A stretch of DNA of 9,970 bases, taken from assembly GCA_021794855.1 (NCBI GenBank), contig JAJYPZ010000021.1, forward strand, positions 1 to 9,970. Direction: 5' to 3'. The stretch comes from Pseudomonadota bacterium. GTDB lineage: Bacteria > Pseudomonadota > Gammaproteobacteria > Burkholderiales > Sulfuriferulaceae. Under the pieces are notes generated by a model that worked only from the letters and a program-made list of their open reading frames with translations, had not been told where the DNA came from and made no database searches. Numbering within the stretch: position 1 is the stretch's first letter; each line of letters starts with the position of its first letter. Below are positions 1 to 6,336 of this stretch, piece after piece. Both the position numbers and the translations under genes were made by a program.

Positions 1-2
1 TT

Positions 3-413
3 AAGGCGCAGGTACTCAAACAGGAGTTCAAGCGGGCAGGGGGCCGTCGTGCCGGTATCCTGCAAAAAATTCTGTTGCGCTATACCCAGGCACTGATAAC
101 GCAAATGACGCAGACCGCGGTATGCAATCGTCATCACACCGTCGAACAGCAGTTGTGCCGGTGGCTGCTGCTGAGTATCGATCGTCTGCCTACCGATTCT
201 CTGACGATGACTCAGGAACTGATCGCCAACATGCTTGGAGTCCGGCGCGAAGGAGTTACCGTAGCGGCAGGAAATCTGCAGCGAGCGGGTTTGATCAGTT
301 ATAGCCGGGGACATATCGATATCCTCAGCAGGCCTGGTCTGGAAGATGCTGTTTGCGAATGTTATGCGGTAGTGAAAGACGAATTCGACCGATTATTGAC
401 GAATTATAGCTAG
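3..413 (+). CDS. Crp/Fnr-family transcriptional regulator, C-terminal part (5' end outside window)
   Basis: The reading frame is open from the window edge to the TAG at 411-413 and gives 136 residues. The apparent TTG start at 75 lies inside the gene, because the frame continues upstream in good coding sequence (KAQVLKQEFKR and onward). What is visible is the end of the effector-domain/dimer-helix region followed by a winged helix-turn-helix. The stretch around VCNRHHTVEQQLCRWLLLS leads into the DNA-binding helices at TMTQELIANMLGVRREGVT and the wing at GLISYSRGHIDIL. This arrangement is typical of the HTH_Crp_2 group of Crp/Fnr proteins common in betaproteobacteria. The cyclic-nucleotide-binding-like N-terminus is missing, so the ligand (cNMP, Fe-S, haem or none) cannot be judged. 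It faces the minus-strand hydrolase gene across a 16-nt gap. The family call is firm; the regulon is unknown. Confidence 0.9.
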   Translation, partial: KAQVLKQEFKRAGGRRAGILQKILLRYTQALITQMTQTAVCNRHHTVEQQLCRWLLLSIDRLPTDSLTMTQELIANMLGVRREGVTVAAGNLQRAGLISYSRGHIDILSRPGLEDAVCECYAVVKDEFDRLLTNYS

Positions 414-427
414 CGGCTGCGGCCGCT
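412..427. terminator. Hairpin between convergent genes
   Basis: AGCGGC (412-417), loop TGCG, GCCGCT (422-427) is a perfect 6-bp GC-rich stem. It starts inside the regulator's stop codon and ends just before the stop of the opposing hydrolase gene. Its position suits a bidirectional transcription end. No run of T follows on either strand, so it is not a canonical intrinsic terminator. Confidence 0.35.
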
Positions 428-429
428 CG

Positions 430-1203
430 TTAAGCGCGAATCAGATTGCGCCATTCAAAACCGTGTTCCTGGTCGGCGTATCCCAGCCAGTCAGGAGTGC
501 CTCCCAGTACATCGGCCAGAGAGGCGAGCGCCAGATCAGGCCGGTTGTTTTGCCTGGATAAATGCGCGGCCACTAGATGCTGCAAGGAATCGGGCTTCAG
601 GCGCGCAAGCAGATCCGCGGCCGAACGATTGTCCAGATGGCCGAACTGTCCTGCAATTCTCTGCTTCAAGCCAAACGGATAATTGCTTTGCGCCAGCAGT
701 TGAGCGTCATGATTGCATTCGAGCACCAGAGCGTCGCATCCGGTCAGCATGGTTACGATATGCGACGTTACCGCGCCGACATCGGTAAGTACCCCCAGTT
801 TGTGGCATCCGTCGCTAAATACGAATTGCGCCGGTTCTCTGGCGTCGTGCGGTACAGGAAACGGATGCAATTCGATATCGGCTATGCAGAAGCTGGAATG
901 GCTGTCGAAGATATGAACGGCAGGCAGCGTTTCATGCTGCTGCCGGAAAACCTGAAACGTGCCGTGCGTCATCCAGACCGGTATATTGTGTTTGCGGGCG
1001 AAACTGGCAGCGCCGCCCAGATGATCGCTGTGTTCGTGAGTAATGACGATCGCCGTGATCTGTCCGGGCAGCAATTCTTTGCGCATGAGTCGCCGCGCTG
1101 TGTCACGCAAACCGAAACCGCAGTCGAGCATAACTCGCGTCGCGCCTGCTTCAACAACCAGAGCATTGCCCTCGCTGCCGCTACCTAAACTGGCAAAGCG
1201 CAT
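430..1203 (-). CDS. MBL-fold metallo-hydrolase, YycJ/WalJ-like
   Basis: The gene encodes a 257-residue cytosolic metallo-beta-lactamase-fold protein. The N-terminus MRFASLGSGSEGNALVV is characteristic of the YycJ-like subgroup. The metal-binding motif HEHSDH lies at residues 56-61. Further likely metal ligands are D141 in GVLTDVG and H214 in AAHLSRQNN. A VPHD motif near 117-120 and NHD at 164-166 complete the active-site loops. Length and motifs fit an intact di-metal hydrolase. Relatives have been proposed to act as nucleases or in cell-wall-linked pathways, but the substrate here cannot be inferred. It is the last gene of the dapA-bamC block, 110 bp downstream of bamC. The ATG at 1203 matches the family start, but only a weak, distant GGGA precedes it, inside a small hairpin. 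Confidence 0.88.
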   Translation of the reverse strand: MRFASLGSGSEGNALVVEAGATRVMLDCGFGLRDTARRLMRKELLPGQITAIVITHEHSDHLGGAASFARKHNIPVWMTHGTFQVFRQQHETLPAVHIFDSHSSFCIADIELHPFPVPHDAREPAQFVFSDGCHKLGVLTDVGAVTSHIVTMLTGCDALVLECNHDAQLLAQSNYPFGLKQRIAGQFGHLDNRSAADLLARLKPDSLQHLVAAHLSRQNNRPDLALASLADVLGGTPDWLGYADQEHGFEWRNLIRA

Positions 1204-1206
1204 ATT

Positions 1207-1219
1207 ACGGGCATCCCGT
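1207..1219 (-). other. Small hairpin just upstream of the MBL hydrolase start
   Basis: On the coding (minus) strand, ACGGG-ATG-CCCGT forms a 5-bp stem with a 3-nt loop that ends three bases before the start codon. It contains the only purine-rich GGGA near the start, so folding could reduce ribosome access. The structure is read directly from the sequence; any regulatory effect is inference. Confidence 0.3.
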
Positions 1220-1313
1220 CCGGCTTGCCAATATCGGACAGAGAGGCTTATGAATATAAAATAAAATCATATCTTGAGTGTTTGCCGACTGAGCCGGGCA
1301 AAGTCCGGGCCAG

Positions 1314-2489
1314 TTATTTTAGCTGGTCGAGCAGCGGTTTCAGGATTTGATTGGCGGTATCTGCCGCAACCGGTTTGCCTTTGCTATCCAGTATCCGGAT
1401 ATTGGTACTGGTAGCGGCGGAATTCTCAGCGAGTTCGATCTGATATTTCCGGTTTTTGTCATGATGTTCCCAAAAAGCAAGTTTGCTGAGCAGTCCTGGT
1501 TTTTTGGCGTTCGCCGGATTTTTTGATGGATCGGTGTATTGCACGGTATAAATGCCTTTGGCACGATCGCTATTAATTACGGTAAAGCCGGTCCGGTCTA
1601 ATGCGACTCCGACGCGAGGCCAGGCTGCATCGAAAAGTTCGTTGTCTATCAGGATCGGTTTATTGTTGCTGGATAGGCTAAGGCTCGCACGATCCGGCTC
1701 GTTATGCTGAGCTGTCTGGGAATTGGCGTCGGTCTGGCTTTTTCCCAGTTGTACCATCAAACGCGTCAACATTTCGTCTTCCAGACCGGGGTCGGGAGGA
1801 CTGATCTGCCAGACTGCAGGCTGTTTGGCGCTGGCGTTCGCTGTTTCCGTCATGCCTCGATGGCTGATGTAGATTTCAGTCTGGTTGGGATTGTTCGGAC
1901 TGCGTTCAAGACGAGTCCGATAGGCATCGCGCTCGACCGCGACAGTCGAGCCGGATTCCTGGTTGCCGGTCGAGCCGGCAGCAGCTTGCGGTACAGTGAC
2001 GTGATTTTCCAGCCACCCGGTTTGCATGATGCCTGTAGCAGGATCACTCTGACTGATGTCGAAGCCGTTTTCCTGCCAGAATTTTTTAAGCAACGGCCAG
2101 ATTTGCTCAGGCGCTTCATCGACTACCAGCCAGCGTTCGCTACCGGCGCGTTCCAGCTTGATATGCGCTGGGACGGGCAGCACAACTTCTCCGGTGCAAT
2201 CGCCCGTCGTAGCGGGCGCAACGGCGGTATTCGATTTTTTATCGTGCGCAGCGCTATAAGCCGAATAGGTTGTACCTGTATCCGGACTGGAATTCGGCAC
2301 CTGAAAATGCGTATCGGAAGCAGGCGCAGTCAAAGCCGGAGGAATGTCCAGGGCAGGAGTTTCTTTAGCGGCCTGGTAATTGATTTTTTCCGGCGTAATC
2401 ATGTTGTGATACCAGCTGCAACCGTTTAGACCCGCTATTAACGCGCTAGCGCCGATCAGCTTTATTCCTGCTGAAATCTTGTATGTCAT
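1314..2489 (-). CDS. bamC: Outer membrane protein assembly factor BamC (NlpB-type lipoprotein)
   Basis: BamC is an accessory lipoprotein of the BAM complex, which inserts beta-barrel proteins into the outer membrane. The 391-residue protein starts with a lipoprotein signal peptide whose lipobox is LNGC, making Cys24 the lipidated residue. The conserved unstructured segment follows (INYQAAKETPALDIPPALTAP, about residues 37-57), which in E. coli BamC contacts BamD. A low-complexity stretch runs to about 100. Then come two helix-grip domains, about 100-245 and 275-391, joined by a polar linker rich in Gln, Asn and Ser. It is somewhat longer than E. coli BamC (344 residues), mainly in linkers. 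The start ATG is 13 bp after the dapA stop, with AAGGA nine bases upstream overlapping that stop codon. The dapA-bamC order is the same as in E. coli and indicates co-transcription. Confidence 0.9.
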   Translation of the reverse strand: MTYKISAGIKLIGASALIAGLNGCSWYHNMITPEKINYQAAKETPALDIPPALTAPASDTHFQVPNSSPDTGTTYSAYSAAHDKKSNTAVAPATTGDCTGEVVLPVPAHIKLERAGSERWLVVDEAPEQIWPLLKKFWQENGFDISQSDPATGIMQTGWLENHVTVPQAAAGSTGNQESGSTVAVERDAYRTRLERSPNNPNQTEIYISHRGMTETANASAKQPAVWQISPPDPGLEDEMLTRLMVQLGKSQTDANSQTAQHNEPDRASLSLSSNNKPILIDNELFDAAWPRVGVALDRTGFTVINSDRAKGIYTVQYTDPSKNPANAKKPGLLSKLAFWEHHDKNRKYQIELAENSAATSTNIRILDSKGKPVAADTANQILKPLLDQLK

Positions 2490-2502
2490 TATTGCTTATC
2501 CT

Positions 2503-3378
2503 TTATATGGCTGCTGCCTGGCGTAATGCCGCGCGTACAGTTTCGTGATATTCGGCGGCGAGTTCCGTCAGTGGTGAACGGATGCCGTTTTTAATTTTCC
2601 CCATTTCCGCCAGCGCCCATTTTACTGGGATAGGATTGGCTTCTACAAACAGATTCTGATGCAAGGCGAAAAGACGACGATTGATATCGCGTCCCTTTTG
2701 CAGGTTTGCGCTAAACGCTGCCGTACATAATTCGTGCATTTCGAGCGGGGCGATGTTGGCGGTGACGGAAATGACGCCGTGACCGCCCAGCAGCATGAAC
2801 GCCAGCGCACTGGCATCGTCGCCCGTATACAGAGCGAAATCGGGAGGAGCGCGTAATATCAGTTCGGTAGCCCGTTCCATATTGCCGGTAGCATCTTTAA
2901 TGCCGACGATCCCGGGCACTTGCGCAAGCCTGAAGGCCGTATCGTTGCTGATATCGCTGACGGTACGTCCGGGCACATTGTATAGTATCAGAGGCAGATC
3001 GACCGCTTCGGCTATAGTTCTGAAATGGCGATATAAACCTTCCTGTCCCGGTTTGTTGTAATAAGGTGCAACGGATAAGCCATAGTCTGCTCCCGCAGCC
3101 AGTGCGCACCGAGTCAGTTCTATGGCCTCGCGGGTGGAATTTGCACCGGTGCCTGCAATAATCGGTATGCGTCCTTGCGCTTGGTCTACGGCGGCTTTTA
3201 CCAGCAAGCAATGTTCGGAAAAATCTACGGTGGGCGATTCGCCGGTAGTGCCGACAATTACGATCCCGTCCGTTTTCCGGTCGATATGCCACTCTATCAA
3301 ATTACGCAGGCTTACCAAATCCAGGCCGCCGTCTTCCGACATGGGCGTGACTATCGCAACCAAACTGCCTGTGAGCAT
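2503..3378 (-). CDS. dapA: 4-hydroxy-tetrahydrodipicolinate synthase
   Basis: DapA condenses pyruvate with L-aspartate semialdehyde. This is the first committed step of the diaminopimelate pathway to lysine and peptidoglycan, in the cytosol. The 291-residue TIM barrel is full length (E. coli DapA has 292). All key residues fall at E. coli numbering: Schiff-base Lys161 in [11 protein letters not shown], Tyr133 and Arg138 in LYNVPGRT, Thr44/Thr45 in VGTTGESPT, and Tyr107 in APYYNKPGQ. The ATG at 3378 is preceded by AAGG at a spacing of eight. It is the first gene of a minus-strand operon with bamC and probably the MBL hydrolase, and is transcribed away from the diguanylate cyclase. The identification is secure. 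Confidence 0.97.
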   Translation of the reverse strand: MLTGSLVAIVTPMSEDGGLDLVSLRNLIEWHIDRKTDGIVIVGTTGESPTVDFSEHCLLVKAAVDQAQGRIPIIAGTGANSTREAIELTRCALAAGADYGLSVAPYYNKPGQEGLYRHFRTIAEAVDLPLILYNVPGRTVSDISNDTAFRLAQVPGIVGIKDATGNMERATELILRAPPDFALYTGDDASALAFMLLGGHGVISVTANIAPLEMHELCTAAFSANLQKGRDINRRLFALHQNLFVEANPIPVKWALAEMGKIKNGIRSPLTELAAEYHETVRAALRQAAAI

Positions 3379-3419
3379 GTTATTTACCTTGTTCTGAATT
3401 AATCTGAGTTCGTTGCACG

Positions 3420-3448
3420 ATTATCGTTTTGCTCATACGTCGTTAAAA
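3420..3448 (-). promoter_or_regulatory. Candidate dapA promoter
   Basis: On the minus strand, GATAAT (3425-3420, five of six to the sigma-70 -10) has TTTTAA 17 bp upstream (three of six to the -35). It would give a leader of about 35 nt before the dapA ATG. The -35 is poor, so this is only a candidate. Confidence 0.25.
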
Positions 3449-3700
3449 TGGAGCATAAAATACCGATGCCATAATTCTGATATTCCGTTTTCCGGATTTT
3501 CGCCTCTCTGTAACGCGCTCGTACCAGATTTGTGTCTCTGTGTTCCGGAGGTCTTGATATCAGCCGATGCAGTTTTAAGGCTGCGGCGGAAAGGCCAAGA
3601 ATATAATAGTTTAACTCATAAGCCGGATAGAGAAAACTCGCTTGGCGATAGCGGAGAAATTTAACGGGCAAAATTGAAATATTGCGGCGTACTCTTTAGA

Positions 3701-3716
3701 TGTGTAGCATCACACA
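3701..3716. promoter_or_regulatory. Perfect inverted repeat TGTGT-N6-ACACA, candidate operator
   Basis: The two 5-bp arms are exactly complementary with a 6-bp spacer. This is the same half-site length and spacing as the Crp-type consensus TGTGA-N6-TCACA, with one base changed in each half. It lies 44 bp upstream of the diguanylate cyclase start, where an operator or activator site would be expected. A possible -35 (TTGAAA, 3674-3679) lies just upstream, but no good -10 accompanies it. Binding by a Crp/Fnr-type protein is inference. Confidence 0.4.
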
Positions 3717-3742
3717 ATACAACCAGTAAGCAAACTATGTGC

Positions 3743-3763
3743 AAAGGATAGGAATGTTTCTTG
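3743..3763 (+). promoter_or_regulatory. Ribosome binding site and TTG start of the diguanylate cyclase
   Basis: AGGA at 3750-3753 stands seven bases before TTG 3761. An in-frame TAG at 3749-3751 rules out any earlier start, so TTG is the only candidate before the conserved N-terminal region. A second Shine-Dalgarno-like AAAGGA (3743-3748) precedes an out-of-frame ATG at 3754. That ATG opens a six-codon frame ending at TAG 3772-3774, inside the cyclase gene. Confidence 0.65.
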
Positions 3764-4846
3764 GAAAACGATAGCGATTCCTTACGCCGTCAGTTAAATC
3801 TACTACTGGCCAAAGCGCGCGAAAATGAAGAAAAATTATTGAGATTCGAGCGCTTCGAACAGCAATTGATGACGACGCGTACCCTGACGCAACTGATAAC
3901 GATCATGCTGAAGGATTTTCCGGCCAGATTCGATCTGGAAGTGGTCAATCTGGTGTTGCTCGACACCGAAGGCGAATGGGCGCAAGCGCTGGGCAAAGAA
4001 GGTATCGTTTCGTTAGGCGCTATGGGCCTGTTACTCGGTCGCGATGTGTCCGGGTATTCCAGGAACTATACGCAGCCGTTCAGGCCGCGTCTCGCCGCTT
4101 ACCAGGCGCATCAGCACATCGCCTTGTTTGACGGCACTGTCGTACCGCTCGGTTCCATGGCCCTGTTGCCGCTGGTGCGGCAAGGCCAGATTATGGGAGG
4201 ACTGCATCTGGGCAGTCGCGATAAACATCGGTTCGTCACTCACGACGGAACGTATTTTCTCGAGCGTTTGTCCGCTTTTTTTGTCATGTGTCTGGAAAAT
4301 GCGCTGATTTACGACAAACTGGAACGTTTCGGCCTGATGGATGCGCTTACGCAGGTCAACAATCGGCATTATTTCAATTTGCGTCTGAAAGAAGCGGTAA
4401 GTCATACCTTGCGCCATCGTGCGCCGCTCGTGGCGATGATGTTCGACCTGGATCATTTCAAGGCCGTAAACGATCGCTGGGGGCATCAGGTTGGCGATTA
4501 CGTATTGCAGCAAGTAGTGCGTATCATGCAATCGCTGTTGCGTGGCGGCGATACGTTCGCACGCTACGGCGGCGAGGAATTCGTCGCTTTGCTTCCCGAC
4601 ACCGATCTGAAAGTCGCTATCGATATCGCCGAGCGCATACGTCTGGCGATCGACAAGCATCGATTCAGCGTAGGCGAACCGGAATTGATCCATTTGTCCG
4701 TATCAATAGGCGTGGCACAGCTCGAAAGACGTGAGACGGAAAATAATAATGATGAAGAATTGGCGCGCGATCTGGTTGCCGCCGCCGATTCGGCTTTATA
4801 TCGTGCGAAAGCGCAAGGCCGGAATCGGGTTGAATTCGATTCATGA
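3761..4846 (+). CDS. Diguanylate cyclase with N-terminal DUF484/GAF-like sensor domain
   Basis: The protein likely makes cyclic di-GMP from two GTP. It has 361 residues and no membrane segment, so it is cytosolic. Residues 5-35 form a charged, coiled-coil-like helix. Residues 35-182 resemble the DUF484/GAF fold, with the pattern RFDLEVVNLVLLD near 56-68 and PLVRQGQIMGGLHLGS near 137-152. The GGDEF domain spans about 193-358. It has DALTQVNNR at 194-202, the metal-binding FDLDHFKAVND around 228-238, the catalytic signature GGEEF at 270-274, and an intact inhibitory site RGGD at 261-264 exactly five residues upstream. It should therefore be active and subject to product inhibition. The input signal is unknown. 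It starts with TTG and its stop overlaps the scpA ATG (ATGA, 4843-4846), so the two are translationally coupled. Confidence 0.92.
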   Translation: MENDSDSLRRQLNLLLAKARENEEKLLRFERFEQQLMTTRTLTQLITIMLKDFPARFDLEVVNLVLLDTEGEWAQALGKEGIVSLGAMGLLLGRDVSGYSRNYTQPFRPRLAAYQAHQHIALFDGTVVPLGSMALLPLVRQGQIMGGLHLGSRDKHRFVTHDGTYFLERLSAFFVMCLENALIYDKLERFGLMDALTQVNNRHYFNLRLKEAVSHTLRHRAPLVAMMFDLDHFKAVNDRWGHQVGDYVLQQVVRIMQSLLRGGDTFARYGGEEFVALLPDTDLKVAIDIAERIRLAIDKHRFSVGEPELIHLSVSIGVAQLERRETENNNDEELARDLVAAADSALYRAKAQGRNRVEFDS

Positions 4847-5664
4847 ACGACACAGTAAATCCTGCCGCGCCAACGATGCTGGCGATGGTCCGCGGTCTGG
4901 CGATGACGGAAATGCCGGCAGGGCTCTATATCCCGCCCGATGCGCTGGCGGTGTATCTGACTGCATTCGAAGGGCCTCTGGATTTGCTTTTGTATCTGAT
5001 ACGCCGACATCATCTGGATGTGCTGGATATCCAGATGGCTGAGCTTACCCGGCAATACATGGAATATGTAACCGCCATGCGCCGGCACAAGCTGGAACTG
5101 GCAGCCGAATATATGTTGATGGCAGTTTGGTTGATAGAAATCAAATCACGCATGTTATTGCCGCGAACCGAAACGGAAGAGGAAACGGATCAAGATAACG
5201 ATCCGAGAGCCGATCTGGTTCGCCGACTGCTAGAATACGAACAGATACGGCAGGCGGCGCAGGCAATCGACGATATGCCGCGTTGCGGGCGCGATTATGC
5301 GGTAGCGTATGTCGACGACGAACCGGAAGAGATGCCCTTGCCCGGAATTCGGATAGAGGATTTATTGCGTGCATGGGAAGAATTGAAGACGCGCATACCC
5401 GTACCGGCAGCGCATTCCCTTGCGCGCAAAACGCTTTCGGTACGATCGGCCATGGAACAGATTCTGCACAGTTTGCAAGGCGATCTTTTTATTGAATTCA
5501 CTACTTTGATCGCGCCTGAACAGGGTCTGGCGCATCGCGTCGTCAAGTTTCTGGCTGTGTTGGAACTGGCGCGCGAACAGAAACTGGAAATTATGCAGAA
5601 TCAGCCCTTTGCACCTATTTATATGCGTTTGGCGAACGGAAATACGACTGATGGCCGAGCATGA
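4843..5664 (+). CDS. scpA: Segregation and condensation protein A
   Basis: ScpA is the kleisin subunit that bridges SMC heads and binds ScpB in the bacterial condensin that organises and segregates the chromosome. The 273-residue protein carries the family's N-terminal signature FEGPLDLLLYLIRRHHLDVLDI at 42-63. The helices AAEYMLMAVWLIEIKSRMLLP lie at 87-107, followed by an acidic linker around 109-122. A C-terminal winged-helix region (about 195-265) ends in QPFAPIYMRL. The first 25-30 residues are poorly conserved, and ATGs at 4876, 4885, 4903 and 4912 are alternative starts. The ATG at 4843 is preferred because it overlaps the cyclase stop as ATGA and no good Shine-Dalgarno is seen, which suits coupled translation. 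No smc gene is in the window. Confidence 0.93.
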   Translation: MNDTVNPAAPTMLAMVRGLAMTEMPAGLYIPPDALAVYLTAFEGPLDLLLYLIRRHHLDVLDIQMAELTRQYMEYVTAMRRHKLELAAEYMLMAVWLIEIKSRMLLPRTETEEETDQDNDPRADLVRRLLEYEQIRQAAQAIDDMPRCGRDYAVAYVDDEPEEMPLPGIRIEDLLRAWEELKTRIPVPAAHSLARKTLSVRSAMEQILHSLQGDLFIEFTTLIAPEQGLAHRVVKFLAVLELAREQKLEIMQNQPFAPIYMRLANGNTTDGRA

Positions 5665-6253
5665 CGACGCGTTGACAATTGGGCTGAAACCCGGTGAGCT
5701 GAAACCCGGCGAGCTGAAAATAGTACTGGAGACTTTATTGTTTACCAGTACCGTTCCGGTATCGCTGAACGCAATGCGCGCGGTATTCGGCGACGATTTG
5801 AGTGTGGAGGTTTTACGGCGCAGTTTAAGCGAGCTGGGCGAAGACTGGCGCAATCGCGGGCTGGAATTGACTGCCGTGGCGGAAGGCTGGCGATTTCAGA
5901 CGCGTACGCAATACCAGCCGTATGTCCGGCGGCTGAGCAGGGAAAGCCCGCCGAAATATTCGCGTGCAGTCATGGAAACCCTTACCATTATTGCTTACAA
6001 GCAACCTGTGACGCGTGGCGACATCGAAGAAATACGCGGCGTGGGAGTCAGTACGCAGATTATCCGCACTCTGGAGCAACGGGGCTGGATACAAAATTCT
6101 GGACATCGCAACGTGCCGGGCCGACCGGCATTATACGTAACAACGCCGCAATTTTTGAACGATCTCAATCTGCGCTCGATCAGCGAATTACCTCCGCTTG
6201 TCGATTCCGGCAGTCGTATTCTGCCGAATCCTGCCAACGGGGAATTATTATAG
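5651..6253 (+). CDS. scpB: Segregation and condensation protein B
   Basis: ScpB dimers bind ScpA through tandem winged-helix domains and complete the SMC-ScpAB complex. The 200-residue product has a first winged helix at about 23-95 and a second at about 103-170. The second contains the family signature SRAVMETLTIIAYKQPVTRGDIEEIRGV (104-131) and GRPALYVTT (157-165). The ATG at 5651 overlaps the scpA end by 14 bp and gives MAEHDDALTIG. The frame is open further up to a TTG at 5609, but that extension (HLFICVWRTEIRL) is just scpA sequence read in another frame. The Shine-Dalgarno is weak (GGA ten bases upstream), consistent with coupling to scpA. The N-terminus holds a small tandem duplication (LKPGE twice). 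Confidence 0.93.
   Translation: MAEHDDALTIGLKPGELKPGELKIVLETLLFTSTVPVSLNAMRAVFGDDLSVEVLRRSLSELGEDWRNRGLELTAVAEGWRFQTRTQYQPYVRRLSRESPPKYSRAVMETLTIIAYKQPVTRGDIEEIRGVGVSTQIIRTLEQRGWIQNSGHRNVPGRPALYVTTPQFLNDLNLRSISELPPLVDSGSRILPNPANGELL
5684..5719 (+). repeat. 15-bp tandem duplication in the scpB N-terminus
   Basis: CTGAAACCCGGTGAG (5684-5698) is followed directly by CTGAAACCCGGCGAG (5699-5713), which differs at one base, and then by a partial third unit CTGAAA (5714-5719). It encodes LKPGE-LKPGE-LK in frame and lies ahead of the first winged helix, so it probably does not disturb the fold. Confidence 0.9.
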
Positions 6254-6278
6254 CGACCTATAGCGTCGGGGCGATTTC

Positions 6279-6307
6279 TTCATGACTTTCCACGGAAACG
6301 GTATAAT
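6279..6307 (+). promoter_or_regulatory. Probable sigma-70 promoter of rluB
   Basis: A perfect -10 hexamer TATAAT sits at 6302-6307 in the 83-bp gap after scpB. The hexamer 17 bp upstream, TTCATG (6279-6284), is a poor -35 (three of six matches). Transcription would begin near 6313-6315 and leave a leader of roughly 23 nt before ATG 6337. It suggests rluB can be expressed separately from the cyclase-scpAB genes. Confidence 0.5.
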
Positions 6308-6336
6308 TGCGGTTTGGTAGCACAACTGGATTAATT

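Larger units (their letters stand above)
3379..3760. other. Divergent intergenic region, no gene recognised
   Basis: These 382 bp separate dapA (minus) from the diguanylate cyclase (plus). Open frames of 83-90 codons exist on both strands (about 3413-3664 plus and 3399-3671 minus). Neither resembles a known protein, they are antisense to each other, and neither has a convincing ribosome site. I see no tRNA cloverleaf, no terminator and no clear RNA motif. Regulatory candidates are the dapA -10 at 3420-3425 and the dyad at 3701-3716. Confidence 0.6.

Noticed and set aside
75..413. TTG at 75 as the start of a small stand-alone DNA-binding protein
   Set aside because: The same frame is open to the window edge and encodes family-typical sequence upstream, so the gene is cut by the window and does not start at 75.
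577..1188. 203-codon plus-strand frame opposite the MBL hydrolase
   Set aside because: It is fully antisense to a gene with an intact HEHSDH motif, and has no family features.
1281..1313. GC-rich repeats (CCGGGC twice) after bamC as a terminator
   Set aside because: The two copies are direct, not inverted. Only a bulged, short pairing can be drawn and no T tract follows on the minus strand.
1704..2429. 241-codon open frame on the plus strand antisense to bamC
   Set aside because: It lies wholly within bamC on the other strand, resembles no protein family, and bamC has clear lipoprotein and family motifs.
3399..3671. 90-codon minus-strand and 83-codon plus-strand frames in the intergenic region
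   Set aside because: They overlap each other on opposite strands, lack good ribosome sites, and their translations show no domain, signal peptide or coding-like composition.
4031..4693. 220-codon minus-strand frame opposite the diguanylate cyclase
   Set aside because: The cyclase is certain (GGEEF, I-site). The antisense frame follows from codon bias and has no recognisable domain.
5609..5650. TTG 5609 as the scpB start
   Set aside because: The added residues are scpA coding sequence read in another frame. ATG 5651 gives the expected short overlap and family length.
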